Assembly: GCA_029859455.1 (NCBI GenBank)
Contig: JAOUDE010000145.1
Span: 1-6,440, forward strand
Length of the DNA: 6,440 bases
Direction: 5' to 3'
Source: Ignavibacteria bacterium
Lineage (GTDB): Bacteria > Bacteroidota > Ignavibacteria > UBA10030 > UBA6906
The notes under the pieces are model-generated. The model worked only from the letters and a program-made list of their open reading frames with translations, made no database searches and had not been told where the DNA came from. This document shows positions 1 through 6,411 of the stretch, in pieces (position 1 is the first letter of the stretch; each line of letters opens with the position of its first letter). The position numbers and the translations under genes were made by a program.

Positions 1-443
1 ACCGAGAGTCGACTGAAAGCCCTGATCCGGGCCGGCGCGTTTCTCACCGTGCCGTTGACAAGTTTCGCTCCGACCGCAATCTTCAAAGGTACTGCATACA
101 CCGAGCACATCAACTCCCAGCTGTGTATGACATCCGGTCTGAATTCACGCGCAAGCCGGACCATCTTCCACAACACACCGAGATCGCGCTCAGTCTTCCG
201 GCGGAAGGTGTACAACGGAACCTTGAGCCCTCTTACTTCCTCGTACTCGATCTTCTCCGAAAGTATCACCAGCACCGCATGGACATCATCTCTGAGCGAC
301 AGCCCTTTTACGAGTTCAACAAGCTGTCTTTCCTTTCCTCCTGCGACCAGGGTATCGATCAGGAGCATCACCCGAACCGGTTCCGGAGAAACGCGGGATA
401 TCGGGTCCGGTGCAGACTCCACGGATAGTGATGATCCCTTCAT
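1..443 (-). CDS. GT4-like glycosyltransferase, N-terminal part (cut by window edge)
   Basis: The minus strand from ATG 443 (or ATG 449, two codons earlier) is open for 147 codons to the window edge with no stop, so the 3' part lies outside. After about 23 poorly conserved residues comes VRVMLLIDTLVAGGKERQL (23-41). This is the first beta strand and the Gly-rich loop, in the GGxERQLVEL form typical of GT4 enzymes. Next is a Rossmann-like domain with FRPDVIHSWELMCSVYA (101-117), where the HSWE segment matches the usual PDVIH strand end, and KLVNGTVRNAP (127-137), resembling the 'viNGsiR.AP' segment of related polysaccharide glycosyltransferases. The predicted role is sugar transfer to a lipid-linked glycan, coupled to the gene before it by an 8-base gap. 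The catalytic donor domain is not in the window, so the activity and even the completeness of the gene remain unproven. An internal start at residue 26 (ATG in RVMLL) is a weaker alternative. Confidence 0.85.
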   Translation of the reverse strand, partial: MKGSSLSVESAPDPISRVSPEPVRVMLLIDTLVAGGKERQLVELVKGLSLRDDVHAVLVILSEKIEYEEVRGLKVPLYTFRRKTERDLGVLWKMVRLAREFRPDVIHSWELMCSVYAVPLKIAVGAKLVNGTVRNAPARIRAFSRLS

Positions 444-449
444 TTGCAT

Positions 450-454
450 CCTCA
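450..454 (-). promoter_or_regulatory. ribosome binding site of the 3'-truncated GT4 gene, formed at the stop of the gene before it
   Basis: TGAGG on the minus strand combines the TGA stop of the preceding glycosyltransferase with a GAGG Shine-Dalgarno core. It sits six bases before ATG 443 but directly against ATG 449, which favours 443 as the start. Confidence 0.55.
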
Positions 455-1615
455 GGACGATGACCGGTCCGGCCGTGGTCGGAACGTCGGTTCCGTGCCA
501 TCCACAAGACCGGCAAACACCTGCTCGTATTTATCAACCGCGCTCGCGATCGTCAGATGCCGGTCGAAAAACTTCCGGATGTGATCGACGGGAAACAGCG
601 AAGGATTCCCGGCAGCCCGGGCCACCACATCGACCATCTCGTCCAGCGATTGGGCGACCACCCCAAGGCCGTGGGCAGGAATAAGATTATCCGGGTTGAC
701 GAAGGTAATCACCGGAACCCCTCTGGACCATGCCTGAAGAAACGTATTGGGAAATCCTTCAACCACGGAGGTGTTGACGAACAGGCTCGCCTGATTGAAA
801 TAACTGTCCGCCTCCTCCATCGGGAGGAATCCCTTGAACTCGAGATTGGGAACCTTCGCCGCTTCGGCGGCAATCTGTTCATAGAACTCTTCCGGCTCTT
901 CCCCTTTACCCAGCATCGGTCCGCCGATCATGACAAAACGTTCGGAAGGGAGACGGCGGGCAAGCTCGATGAATTTCCTCGGATCCTTCACCGCCCGAAT
1001 CGATCCCACCCAGAGCACCGGCCCCTTTCGGTGAGAGACACCGTCCGGAGGAGGGAAACCGTACGGAACCGGGGTGCCGGTCTTCCCGAAATTCTCCCGG
1101 AGGAGATCCTGCTGAATGCTGTTCTGAGTGATATAGGCATCACAATGTTTCAGACCCCAGAGATACAACCTCCGCCCTTTCGCGCTCGTCATGCGCGATC
1201 GCTCCGGTTGAAAATTGGTGTCACTCGCGCCGCAGAAGACAGCCTTCCGCCCCCGCAGGCGGGCGACAATCACCACCAGGGAGATCAGGAACCCGGTAAC
1301 GTTGCAGTAATAAATATCGGCATCCGCTTTCCAGAGGCCGCGAAGGATCGACGAAACCGTCGGATGAAAAAACTTGAGAAACGGCAGACCGCTTCCCCGG
1401 CGGAAGGTCTGGATCAGCCGAAACGGGATATCATCCTGCAGCTCCCGTTTGTCATGGGCGTAGGTGACAAATGAGACATCGTACCCGCGCCGGACCAGCT
1501 CCTTTGCGATCAGAAGAACCTGCAGTTCGGCTCCTCCCATCCCCTGCGAATCGATTTCGCGCGTGAGCAGGTGGTACAGTTTCAGGTTGGCGAAGCAGAT
1601 ACTCGGCTTACGCAT
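452..1615 (-). CDS. GT4-type (GT-B fold) glycosyltransferase
   Basis: From ATG 1615 the protein has 387 residues, a normal length for family GT4. The N-terminal domain begins with ICFANLKLYHLL and the loop GMGGAELQVLLIAKEL (25-40), in which the GGAE loop is characteristic of GT4 enzymes. IYYCNVTGFLISLVVIVARL (101-120) is a hydrophobic patch that may touch the membrane. The donor domain contains LWVGSIRAVKDPRKFIELA (201-219), FVMIGGPM (227-234), LEFKGFLPMEEADSYF (258-273) and NTSVVEGFPNTFLQAWSRG (281-299). In the usual EX7E motif Glu286 is present, but the second position is Gln294. It should add one sugar to the lipid-linked repeat unit in the cytoplasm; donor and linkage are unknown. The start overlaps the TAA of the ligase/polymerase gene by 8 bases, and the TGA is 8 bases before the next start. 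An extended start at GTG 1636 is possible but less likely. Confidence 0.92.
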   Translation of the reverse strand: MRKPSICFANLKLYHLLTREIDSQGMGGAELQVLLIAKELVRRGYDVSFVTYAHDKRELQDDIPFRLIQTFRRGSGLPFLKFFHPTVSSILRGLWKADADIYYCNVTGFLISLVVIVARLRGRKAVFCGASDTNFQPERSRMTSAKGRRLYLWGLKHCDAYITQNSIQQDLLRENFGKTGTPVPYGFPPPDGVSHRKGPVLWVGSIRAVKDPRKFIELARRLPSERFVMIGGPMLGKGEEPEEFYEQIAAEAAKVPNLEFKGFLPMEEADSYFNQASLFVNTSVVEGFPNTFLQAWSRGVPVITFVNPDNLIPAHGLGVVAQSLDEMVDVVARAAGNPSLFPVDHIRKFFDRHLTIASAVDKYEQVFAGLVDGTEPTFRPRPDRSSS

Positions 1616-3095
1616 GGCCGGCATTCCTTCCGGCACTGACTCTTGTGATTACAACGCCGAGAGCGAGGACTACCCAGATATTCGTGTTCTCGAGGTCCGG
1701 AAAGAATGTCCCGGCGGTCATACCCGCCGCGAGAAAACTGATGACCGAGACGATCGTTCCGACCTGGTACTCGCGGAGAACGGGATCCTGAATTGATGAC
1801 AGACTTCTGTAAAAAAGACGGAGGAACAATAAGAAGAAAATGAGAAACGAGACGAGTCCGACGAAACCCGCATCCAGAATCTGCTCGAAATACATGTTGT
1901 GCGGATGTGATGCGCCGAGGATAAAACCCTGCCGCGCTGCTGCCGTCGTCAGCATCGCATACCGTCCTTTTCCGATTGCCATGTCGACCGGATGCTGAAC
2001 ATACTCCTCCGCGAGCGGAATCCAGAGAAGCTCCAGACGCCCCGCCGAAATCTTATTCAGGTCTCCGGTTTCGACCCTGCTCGTCGCCCGTTCAAGAATA
2101 CTTTCGGAGATGGCGCTGGTCGACAGCAGGAGAACCACGACCACCGCGCCTGCAAAAAACGCCGGCAGGAACCTGGTCCGTTTCGAAAGAACGAGATACA
2201 GAATCCACGACATGATCGCGGTGACGTAGGCGGTCCGTGAATACAGAAAAGCAATCGACAGGAGACTCAGGACGAGTGCGGCAATGCCCCAGAAGTCCTT
2301 TTTCACAAAGAATCGGGCAAGACAGAGCGGAAAGACGATAACATAGATCGCCGCGGCCGCATTCTTGTGAAGTCCCAGCGCGTCCCCCGCGTATTCCCAC
2401 GCAAGCTCTATCACTCCTTTGTTGTCGACGTTGAAGAGATAGTAATAGAGGAAATACAGCGACAGCATGACCACCGAAGCGACAAGGACCTCCAGGACGA
2501 ACGTGATTTCCTTCCTGCTGTGAGCATACAGGACAACGACAACGAATGGGAGGAAGTAGATGAGGCGCTTGACCAGATACGACAGAACATACCCCGACAC
2601 CGAGAGATCATCCTCGGGCCAGAATGCGTTCAGCGTGTCAAGATATGGTACCGACCGGATGACGGCAAAGGTGAACAGGGCCATGGAGACAAGCGAGAAC
2701 ATCGTGGCCAGTCCGCCCGGGCGGGATGCCTTCCACAGATTGATCATCGAGATCCCGACGACGAACACGCCGAGAAGAAGGGCCGGCCTCGCACCCGGAA
2801 TGCTCACGAGCTTGTCGGCAAAAAAAGGAATCTCCGAGAAGGGGAACAGCACAAGCAGCAGGGAGAGCGCGATCAGCGGCCGTTGCACGACGGTCAGAAG
2901 AAGGCCGAGAATCAGAACGCTGAAAACGGCAAGCCCTGTCGATTTCGCCACCATCGCTCCGAACACGGCCGCACCGAGGATTGCCAGAAGAACGAATACC
3001 GGCCATGGAAGATGGAACGATCTTCGCTCCTCTTCTCCGCCTCCCGTGAGCGGGGGCGGCTGGTGACCGCTATGTGAGATCTCTGTTTCGTTCAC
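1608..3095 (-). CDS. O-antigen ligase/polymerase family membrane protein (Wzy/WaaL-like)
   Basis: The 495-residue protein is polytopic, with roughly 12-14 hydrophobic segments. They lie near residues 31-49, 54-90, 104-120, 131-147, 174-222, 246-305, 309-327, 405-428, 446-463 and 471-486. A hydrophilic, Pro/Gly/Glu-rich tail of about 29 residues precedes the first. Wzy_C-type motifs are present in order: YSRTAY (285-290), SAGRLELLW (350-358), GKGRYAM (375-381), and SHPHNMYFEQILDAGFVGL (396-414), whose His/Asn pair is the conserved feature of this superfamily's periplasmic loop. The family joins undecaprenyl-linked glycans on the periplasmic side, either polymerising repeat units (Wzy), ligating them to lipid A core (WaaL) or to proteins. 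Sequence motifs alone do not separate these. Placement among polysaccharide glycosyltransferases makes a polymerase somewhat more likely. GTG start overlapping the upstream TGA; the end overlaps the next gene by 8 bases. Confidence 0.9.
   Translation of the reverse strand: MNETEISHSGHQPPPLTGGGEEERRSFHLPWPVFVLLAILGAAVFGAMVAKSTGLAVFSVLILGLLLTVVQRPLIALSLLLVLFPFSEIPFFADKLVSIPGARPALLLGVFVVGISMINLWKASRPGGLATMFSLVSMALFTFAVIRSVPYLDTLNAFWPEDDLSVSGYVLSYLVKRLIYFLPFVVVVLYAHSRKEITFVLEVLVASVVMLSLYFLYYYLFNVDNKGVIELAWEYAGDALGLHKNAAAAIYVIVFPLCLARFFVKKDFWGIAALVLSLLSIAFLYSRTAYVTAIMSWILYLVLSKRTRFLPAFFAGAVVVVLLLSTSAISESILERATSRVETGDLNKISAGRLELLWIPLAEEYVQHPVDMAIGKGRYAMLTTAAARQGFILGASHPHNMYFEQILDAGFVGLVSFLIFFLLFLRLFYRSLSSIQDPVLREYQVGTIVSVISFLAAGMTAGTFFPDLENTNIWVVLALGVVITRVSAGRNAGHA
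1625..1631 (-). promoter_or_regulatory. ribosome binding site choosing ATG 1615 for the second GT4 gene
   Basis: GGAAGGA on the minus strand ends nine bases before the ATG at 1615. Two alternative in-frame starts, GTG 1636 and ATG 1624, lie upstream of or directly against this motif and have no comparable site of their own. The start is therefore placed at 1615, seven codons downstream of the longest reading frame. Confidence 0.65.
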
Positions 3096-4405
3096 CTGTC
3101 ACTTCCGGTTTTCGAGTCACCGAAGAGCCATCCATAGCCATGAAGGAGGTTTCGGGAGACATGCTGCCACGCCAGCGCCTCACGCATTCTGGTACGTCCG
3201 AACTCACCCCTGCGCTGTCGCTCCTCCGGGTGATCCATCAGATGAATGATTTTCTTCGCGAAATCGTCCTCGTCATTGACGGCGGCGTAGACCGCTGCTT
3301 CCTGAGCCGAGAACCGCGTTTCCTTCAGATCGAAACTGACGATCGGTTTCCCAAAAGCCATGTATTCGAGAACTTTCACCCATGTGGAATAGTCGTTCAA
3401 CGGGTTCGACGGGTTCGGGTCGAGACAGATATCCGCGGTTGAAAGATACCGGATCAGGTCCTTCTTCGGAATGAACCCCGTGAATCTGAGATGCGAGTCT
3501 ACGTTCAACTCCGTCGCCAGGGATCTGAGGTTCCCAACCTCATCCCCCGCCCCGATCACAAGGCAGTAGAAATCGTCCCGCTTGTGGGTATGCAGGAGAA
3601 TATCGATTGCCCGGACAAGATAATCGACGCCGTCCTGAGGACCCATCACGCCGATATAAACAAGGATCTTCCTGTTCATCGCCTTCATTTCTTCGTCGGG
3701 GGGGACAGTTTGGAAGATCTTGTCACGAATATCCGGACCGTTTCGTACGACGAAAATGGATGAAGGTGATTTTCCTCCCCGTTTCACATCAATCGCCTTG
3801 TAAGACTCGTTCGTTGCAATCACCATGTTGGCAGTGCGGAGGCAAAGCATCTCTTCCAGGAGCAGAATCCGGTAGATGATCCCTCCCTTGATCCTATAGC
3901 GCGAAAGATACAGTTCCGGCGAAAGATCATGATGATCGAACACAAATTTCTTGCCGAGGATCCGGTAGAAAAGGCCGACCAGAAACGGTGTGTTCGGGGG
4001 GTTATGCAGATGGACAACATCGAACCCTTCGCGGAAGGCTATGATGAAACTCATGAACAGGCACGCGAGGGTAAAATAGGTGTACTCCAGGAAGTAGCCG
4101 ATGACTGAACTCGCCTTGAACAGGTACAGCCGCGGTTTGGCAAACCGCGATCCCTTCTTCGGCCGTTTGAAGGTCTTGCTGAACAGCTCGATCAAAGGGA
4201 TGCGGTAGATCGTGACTCCATTCATCACCTCTCTCGCGGGCTGTCCTTTCTTTGAAAACTGGGCAATGATCGTGACACGGTATCCTGCTTCCGTGAGTTT
4301 ATACGCCTCCTGACGTACCCGAACATCTTCCGGGAAATGATTCTCGAGCAGCATGAGCACCCGTCGCGGAGTCCGGTTCTTTTCTACGGTCGTTTGTTTG
4401 TTCAC
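3092..4405 (-). CDS. GT4-type (GT-B fold) glycosyltransferase
   Basis: The 437-residue protein is a two-domain GT-B glycosyltransferase. The N-terminal domain opens with RRVLMLLENHFPEDVRVRQE (14-33), where the acceptor-side Rossmann fold starts. It continues with FDVVHLHNPPNTP (128-140) and FVFDHHDLSPELY (154-166). The C-terminal donor-binding domain has ILVYIGVMGPQDGVDYLVRA (247-266), LRFTGFIPKKDL (306-317) and NDYSTWVKVLEYMAFGKPIVSFDL (337-360), whose KVLEYMAFGKP motif holds the glutamate that binds the nucleotide-sugar ribose. It should transfer a sugar from a nucleotide donor to a lipid-linked acceptor at the inner membrane face. A hydrophobic stretch near 97-125 (VIGYFLEYTYFTLACLFMSF within it) probably docks it on the membrane. 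Donor and linkage cannot be deduced. GTG start; the TGA overlaps the next start as GTGA, indicating coupling to the ligase/polymerase gene. Confidence 0.93.
   Translation of the reverse strand: MNKQTTVEKNRTPRRVLMLLENHFPEDVRVRQEAYKLTEAGYRVTIIAQFSKKGQPAREVMNGVTIYRIPLIELFSKTFKRPKKGSRFAKPRLYLFKASSVIGYFLEYTYFTLACLFMSFIIAFREGFDVVHLHNPPNTPFLVGLFYRILGKKFVFDHHDLSPELYLSRYRIKGGIIYRILLLEEMLCLRTANMVIATNESYKAIDVKRGGKSPSSIFVVRNGPDIRDKIFQTVPPDEEMKAMNRKILVYIGVMGPQDGVDYLVRAIDILLHTHKRDDFYCLVIGAGDEVGNLRSLATELNVDSHLRFTGFIPKKDLIRYLSTADICLDPNPSNPLNDYSTWVKVLEYMAFGKPIVSFDLKETRFSAQEAAVYAAVNDEDDFAKKIIHLMDHPEERQRRGEFGRTRMREALAWQHVSRNLLHGYGWLFGDSKTGSDR
3102..3106 (-). promoter_or_regulatory. ribosome binding site of the ligase/polymerase gene
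   Basis: GGAAG on the minus strand lies six bases before the GTG at 3095, inside the coding end of the preceding glycosyltransferase. Together with the GTGA stop/start overlap it supports this GTG as the start. Confidence 0.55.
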
Positions 4406-4408
4406 AAC

Positions 4409-5308
4409 TCAGCCTTCATTAAGAAACGTCAATCCAAAATAGAGACGCATATGTGATTCAAAACGCTGACGGACCCGGTTGATCCTCCCGTCAGTACGAA
4501 GTGTGGCAAGATTGAAATACATCCCGGGCCGGGTGGCCTCCGCCGAGGTCAGGAGGACGATTTCTGCATCACGGTCGACCGCGATCCGATAGAACGTGCC
4601 GCGCTGAGGAACGATGAGGCAATCGTCCACAATTTCCAGCTTCTTCCCCTCATACTCCGCCAGCCAGGCCTGGTAATGTTCCAGCACTTCCCGGCCGACC
4701 CGTGCGAGATTCTTTCCGCGTCCCATCCGAAGGAGAGGGATATCCCGCAACTGCGCCGGATTGCCGGCGATAAGCCTGTTCGCTCTGACGCTTTCGACGA
4801 GAATGGTGCCGGGCATGACATTCGTCCCCTCACCGATGGTGACTCCCGGACCGATCGTGGACCGCATCGTGACCCACGCCTTGCTTTTCAGGTGGATCGG
4901 GCCGAACCGGGTCCGGTAACCTTCTGTCACCGGCAGGAACGATCCATGCGTGAAGAGACAACAGCCGGGACCAACGCCGGAGTAATACTCCAGAGTGACC
5001 GGACAGTCACAATTGATGATCGTCTCCGGGCCGACGACACAGGCCGATCCGACATGAAAATCTGTGAGTCCTTTGACATGAATAAAGTAACCAAGAAGAC
5101 TCTTCTCGCCGAGCTTGAACGAACGAGCCCGGATCCAGACTCCGAAGCGTATCTTGGCATCGGACCCGATGTCCACACGCTGGGAAAGAATCAGAACACC
5201 GGGATGAATGAGAACCCGTTTTCCGATCGTCGCCCCGTAAAGGCGATGAATCCACACGTTGATCGGCGAAGGGAAAAAGAATGCCAGGACCTGAAGAACA
5301 GGTTTCAC
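4409..5308 (-). CDS. hexapeptide-repeat acyltransferase (probable sugar O-acetyltransferase) with C-terminal extension
   Basis: The 299-residue protein begins with a short hydrophobic helix and the segment NVWIHRLYGATIGKRVLIHPGV (18-38), which leads into a left-handed beta-helix of hexapeptide repeats to about residue 185. Visible repeat turns include VDIGSDAKI, FHVGSACVVGPETII, YYSGVGPGCC and STIGPGVTIGEGTNVMPG. His121 in FTHGSF is the likely catalytic base, as in LacA/NodL-type acetyltransferases. The helix closes with RLIAGNPAQLRDI (178-190), the common end motif of this family. About 110 further residues (190-299) do not look like hexapeptide repeats, and I do not recognise them. Expected role: cytoplasmic transfer of an acetyl or other acyl group from a CoA donor to a sugar of the repeat unit. 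The acceptor cannot be read from sequence. The start is GTG; the stop is three bases before the next gene, implying co-translation. Confidence 0.9.
   Translation of the reverse strand: MKPVLQVLAFFFPSPINVWIHRLYGATIGKRVLIHPGVLILSQRVDIGSDAKIRFGVWIRARSFKLGEKSLLGYFIHVKGLTDFHVGSACVVGPETIINCDCPVTLEYYSGVGPGCCLFTHGSFLPVTEGYRTRFGPIHLKSKAWVTMRSTIGPGVTIGEGTNVMPGTILVESVRANRLIAGNPAQLRDIPLLRMGRGKNLARVGREVLEHYQAWLAEYEGKKLEIVDDCLIVPQRGTFYRIAVDRDAEIVLLTSAEATRPGMYFNLATLRTDGRINRVRQRFESHMRLYFGLTFLNEG
4413..4417 (-). promoter_or_regulatory. ribosome binding site of the first GT4 gene, inside the end of the acyltransferase gene
   Basis: GAAGG on the minus strand, seven bases before the GTG at 4405, lies within the last codons of the acyltransferase gene. 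It supports the GTG start and suggests that translation of the two genes is linked. Confidence 0.55.
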
Positions 5309-5370
5309 CGGAGGTCACTCCTTTCCTCAATACCGTTCGACTGATGCGTTATTTCCTGTCTCACCATTCG
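5309..5370. other. 62-base gap between the FemAB-like and acyltransferase genes
   Basis: This is the longest non-coding stretch in the window. It contains the ribosome binding site of the downstream acyltransferase gene at its minus-strand 3' end. I see no strong hairpin followed by a T-run that would terminate transcription, and no convincing -35/-10 pair. Transcription most likely reads through it. Confidence 0.6.
5318..5323 (-). promoter_or_regulatory. ribosome binding site fixing the GTG start of the acyltransferase
   Basis: AAGGAG on the minus strand lies nine bases before the GTG at 5308. It supports this non-ATG codon as the true start, because the encoded N-terminus (MKPVLQVLAFFFPSPINVW) fits the family from its first residues. 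Confidence 0.7.
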
Positions 5371-6411
5371 TTATCCAATATGCCTGTAGAGCATTCTGCC
5401 GACGAACCGCAAAACGGGAGTCGGCAATACACGGAAGACCCTGCTCAGGATGTCACTCGAATAGATGTGCCGGGAGACCGATCTCCGTCGTTCAGGTTCG
5501 CAACGGAAGTACGAAATGACAGATTCCTCCAGGCCCCACCCCTGCTTGAATCTTCTCAAGCCATCATTGTTCGGATCGGTTCGCCCAAAGTCGAGAACCT
5601 TCAGCCCTTCCTCCCTGTAGCGACGGACGATCTCCCAGATCAGAATGTTGTTCGGCCTGAGGTGGAGCGAGGTTCCCCATGTCGCTGCATACTTGAGGAA
5701 TGCTGTGCCTCCGCATTCAAAGCAGAGAAGTGCAGACAGGTTCTCCTCTCCCTTCCGGACGACAAAAATTGACCCCTGGTTCTTGGCGATAATATGCTCG
5801 TGAACTTTCCGGAAGAACGACCCGGGCTGCGGGGGAAGACCGTGTCTCTTCCGTGTGACCACATTCATCCGGACAAACTCCTCCATAAGCTCCGACGAAT
5901 GGCCGCGGACCACTTCAAGCCCGGAACTCAGAGCTTTCCGGATATTACTCCTGGTGGAGTGCTTGAGCTGTGCACTGAACGCCTCATCACTCTCCGGTAT
6001 CGTGAGGCGGTGCCGGTAGTACCACCCGGACGGCTCCACGATCCTGACCGGCAGGTCCCCGCCACGGAATTCCACTTCCTTCCACCCCTGCTTCTTGCCG
6101 TGGTCGAACAGAACACTGAGGACAAAATCGGGATCGATGTCAGGATCCAGCAGGGGCGGACAGAAATCGGAGAAAGGAAGGGATACACCCCGGACTCCGG
6201 TCAGGGCACTCCGCACTTCCATCATCGGAATGATCCCGCACAGGATCCCCTCTTTCCTGAAGCCGAAATAGTGTGGCTGGTATCCGTATGCTTCATGGAG
6301 GACCATCGCCCACGCTCTCGAATAGAAACTGGACCGGCCGGCAAACGGCTCAAGTCGCTCGTCCCAGTCCGGGGATTCCAGCGGGTTCAGAATTTCATAT
6401 TCTATGTTCAT
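5371..6411 (-). CDS. FemAB-like GNAT-fold acyl/aminoacyltransferase of a polysaccharide locus
   Basis: The 346-residue protein has the hallmarks of the FemAB/acetyltransferase_6 (GNAT-fold) family. An N-terminal half contains SLPFSDFCPPLL (77-88). The linker motif HSTRSNIRKALSSGLEV (151-167) begins the second lobe. NNILIWEIV follows at 254-262, then the family signature LDFGRT (273-278) with GLRRFKQGWG (284-293). The C-terminus ends in an amphipathic stretch, LPTPVLRFVGRMLYRHIG, also usual in this group. There is no signal peptide or membrane segment, so it should act in the cytoplasm. True FemA/B/X enzymes transfer amino acids from aminoacyl-tRNA to lipid II. Homologues inside exopolysaccharide loci, including the exosortase-associated subgroup, have no firmly assigned substrate. 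The gene starts at ATG 6411, probably coupled to an upstream gene, and ends in TAA. It is separated from the next gene by the only sizeable gap in the operon. The family is confident; the reaction is not. Confidence 0.88.
   Translation of the reverse strand: MNIEYEILNPLESPDWDERLEPFAGRSSFYSRAWAMVLHEAYGYQPHYFGFRKEGILCGIIPMMEVRSALTGVRGVSLPFSDFCPPLLDPDIDPDFVLSVLFDHGKKQGWKEVEFRGGDLPVRIVEPSGWYYRHRLTIPESDEAFSAQLKHSTRSNIRKALSSGLEVVRGHSSELMEEFVRMNVVTRKRHGLPPQPGSFFRKVHEHIIAKNQGSIFVVRKGEENLSALLCFECGGTAFLKYAATWGTSLHLRPNNILIWEIVRRYREEGLKVLDFGRTDPNNDGLRRFKQGWGLEESVISYFRCEPERRRSVSRHIYSSDILSRVFRVLPTPVLRFVGRMLYRHIG

Noticed and set aside
49..684. 211-codon open frame on the plus strand at the left edge
   Set aside because: It spans the junction of two minus-strand glycosyltransferase genes that both carry family motifs. 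Its product is low-complexity Ser/Thr/Arg/Pro.
557..1474. 305-codon open frame on the plus strand
   Set aside because: It lies entirely opposite the clear GT4 gene at 452-1615. Its product is rich in Arg, His and Pro with no recognisable domain, as expected for an antisense shadow of a moderately GC-rich gene.
1616..1636. Longer version of the second GT4 protein starting at GTG 1636 (394 residues)
   Set aside because: The only good ribosome binding site lies downstream of this codon and serves ATG 1615. The extra seven residues do not add to the family fold.
2714..2725. 12-base perfect palindrome CCGCCCGGGCGG
   Set aside because: It is inside the ligase/polymerase coding region (Arg-Pro-Gly-Gly codons), has no loop and no T-run, and is plausible by chance at this base composition.
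2367..3077. 236-codon open frame on the plus strand
   Set aside because: Antisense to the ligase/polymerase gene. The product is extremely rich in charged residues, the mirror image of a hydrophobic membrane protein, and has no ribosome binding site or family motif.
3399..3422. Short near-repeat of CGGGTTCG in the plus strand
   Set aside because: It encodes DPNPSNPLN in the GT4 donor domain, a Pro/Asn-rich segment that is usual in this glycosyltransferase group. No wider repeat structure is present.
5310..5321. Possible hairpin GGAG-TGAC-CTCC covering the acyltransferase ribosome binding site
   Set aside because: Only four base pairs with a four-base loop and no extension of the stem; too weak to claim a regulatory structure.
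4676..5344. 222-codon open frame on the plus strand
   Set aside because: Antisense to the hexapeptide acyltransferase, whose repeat motifs are unmistakable. The plus-strand product has no recognisable motif.
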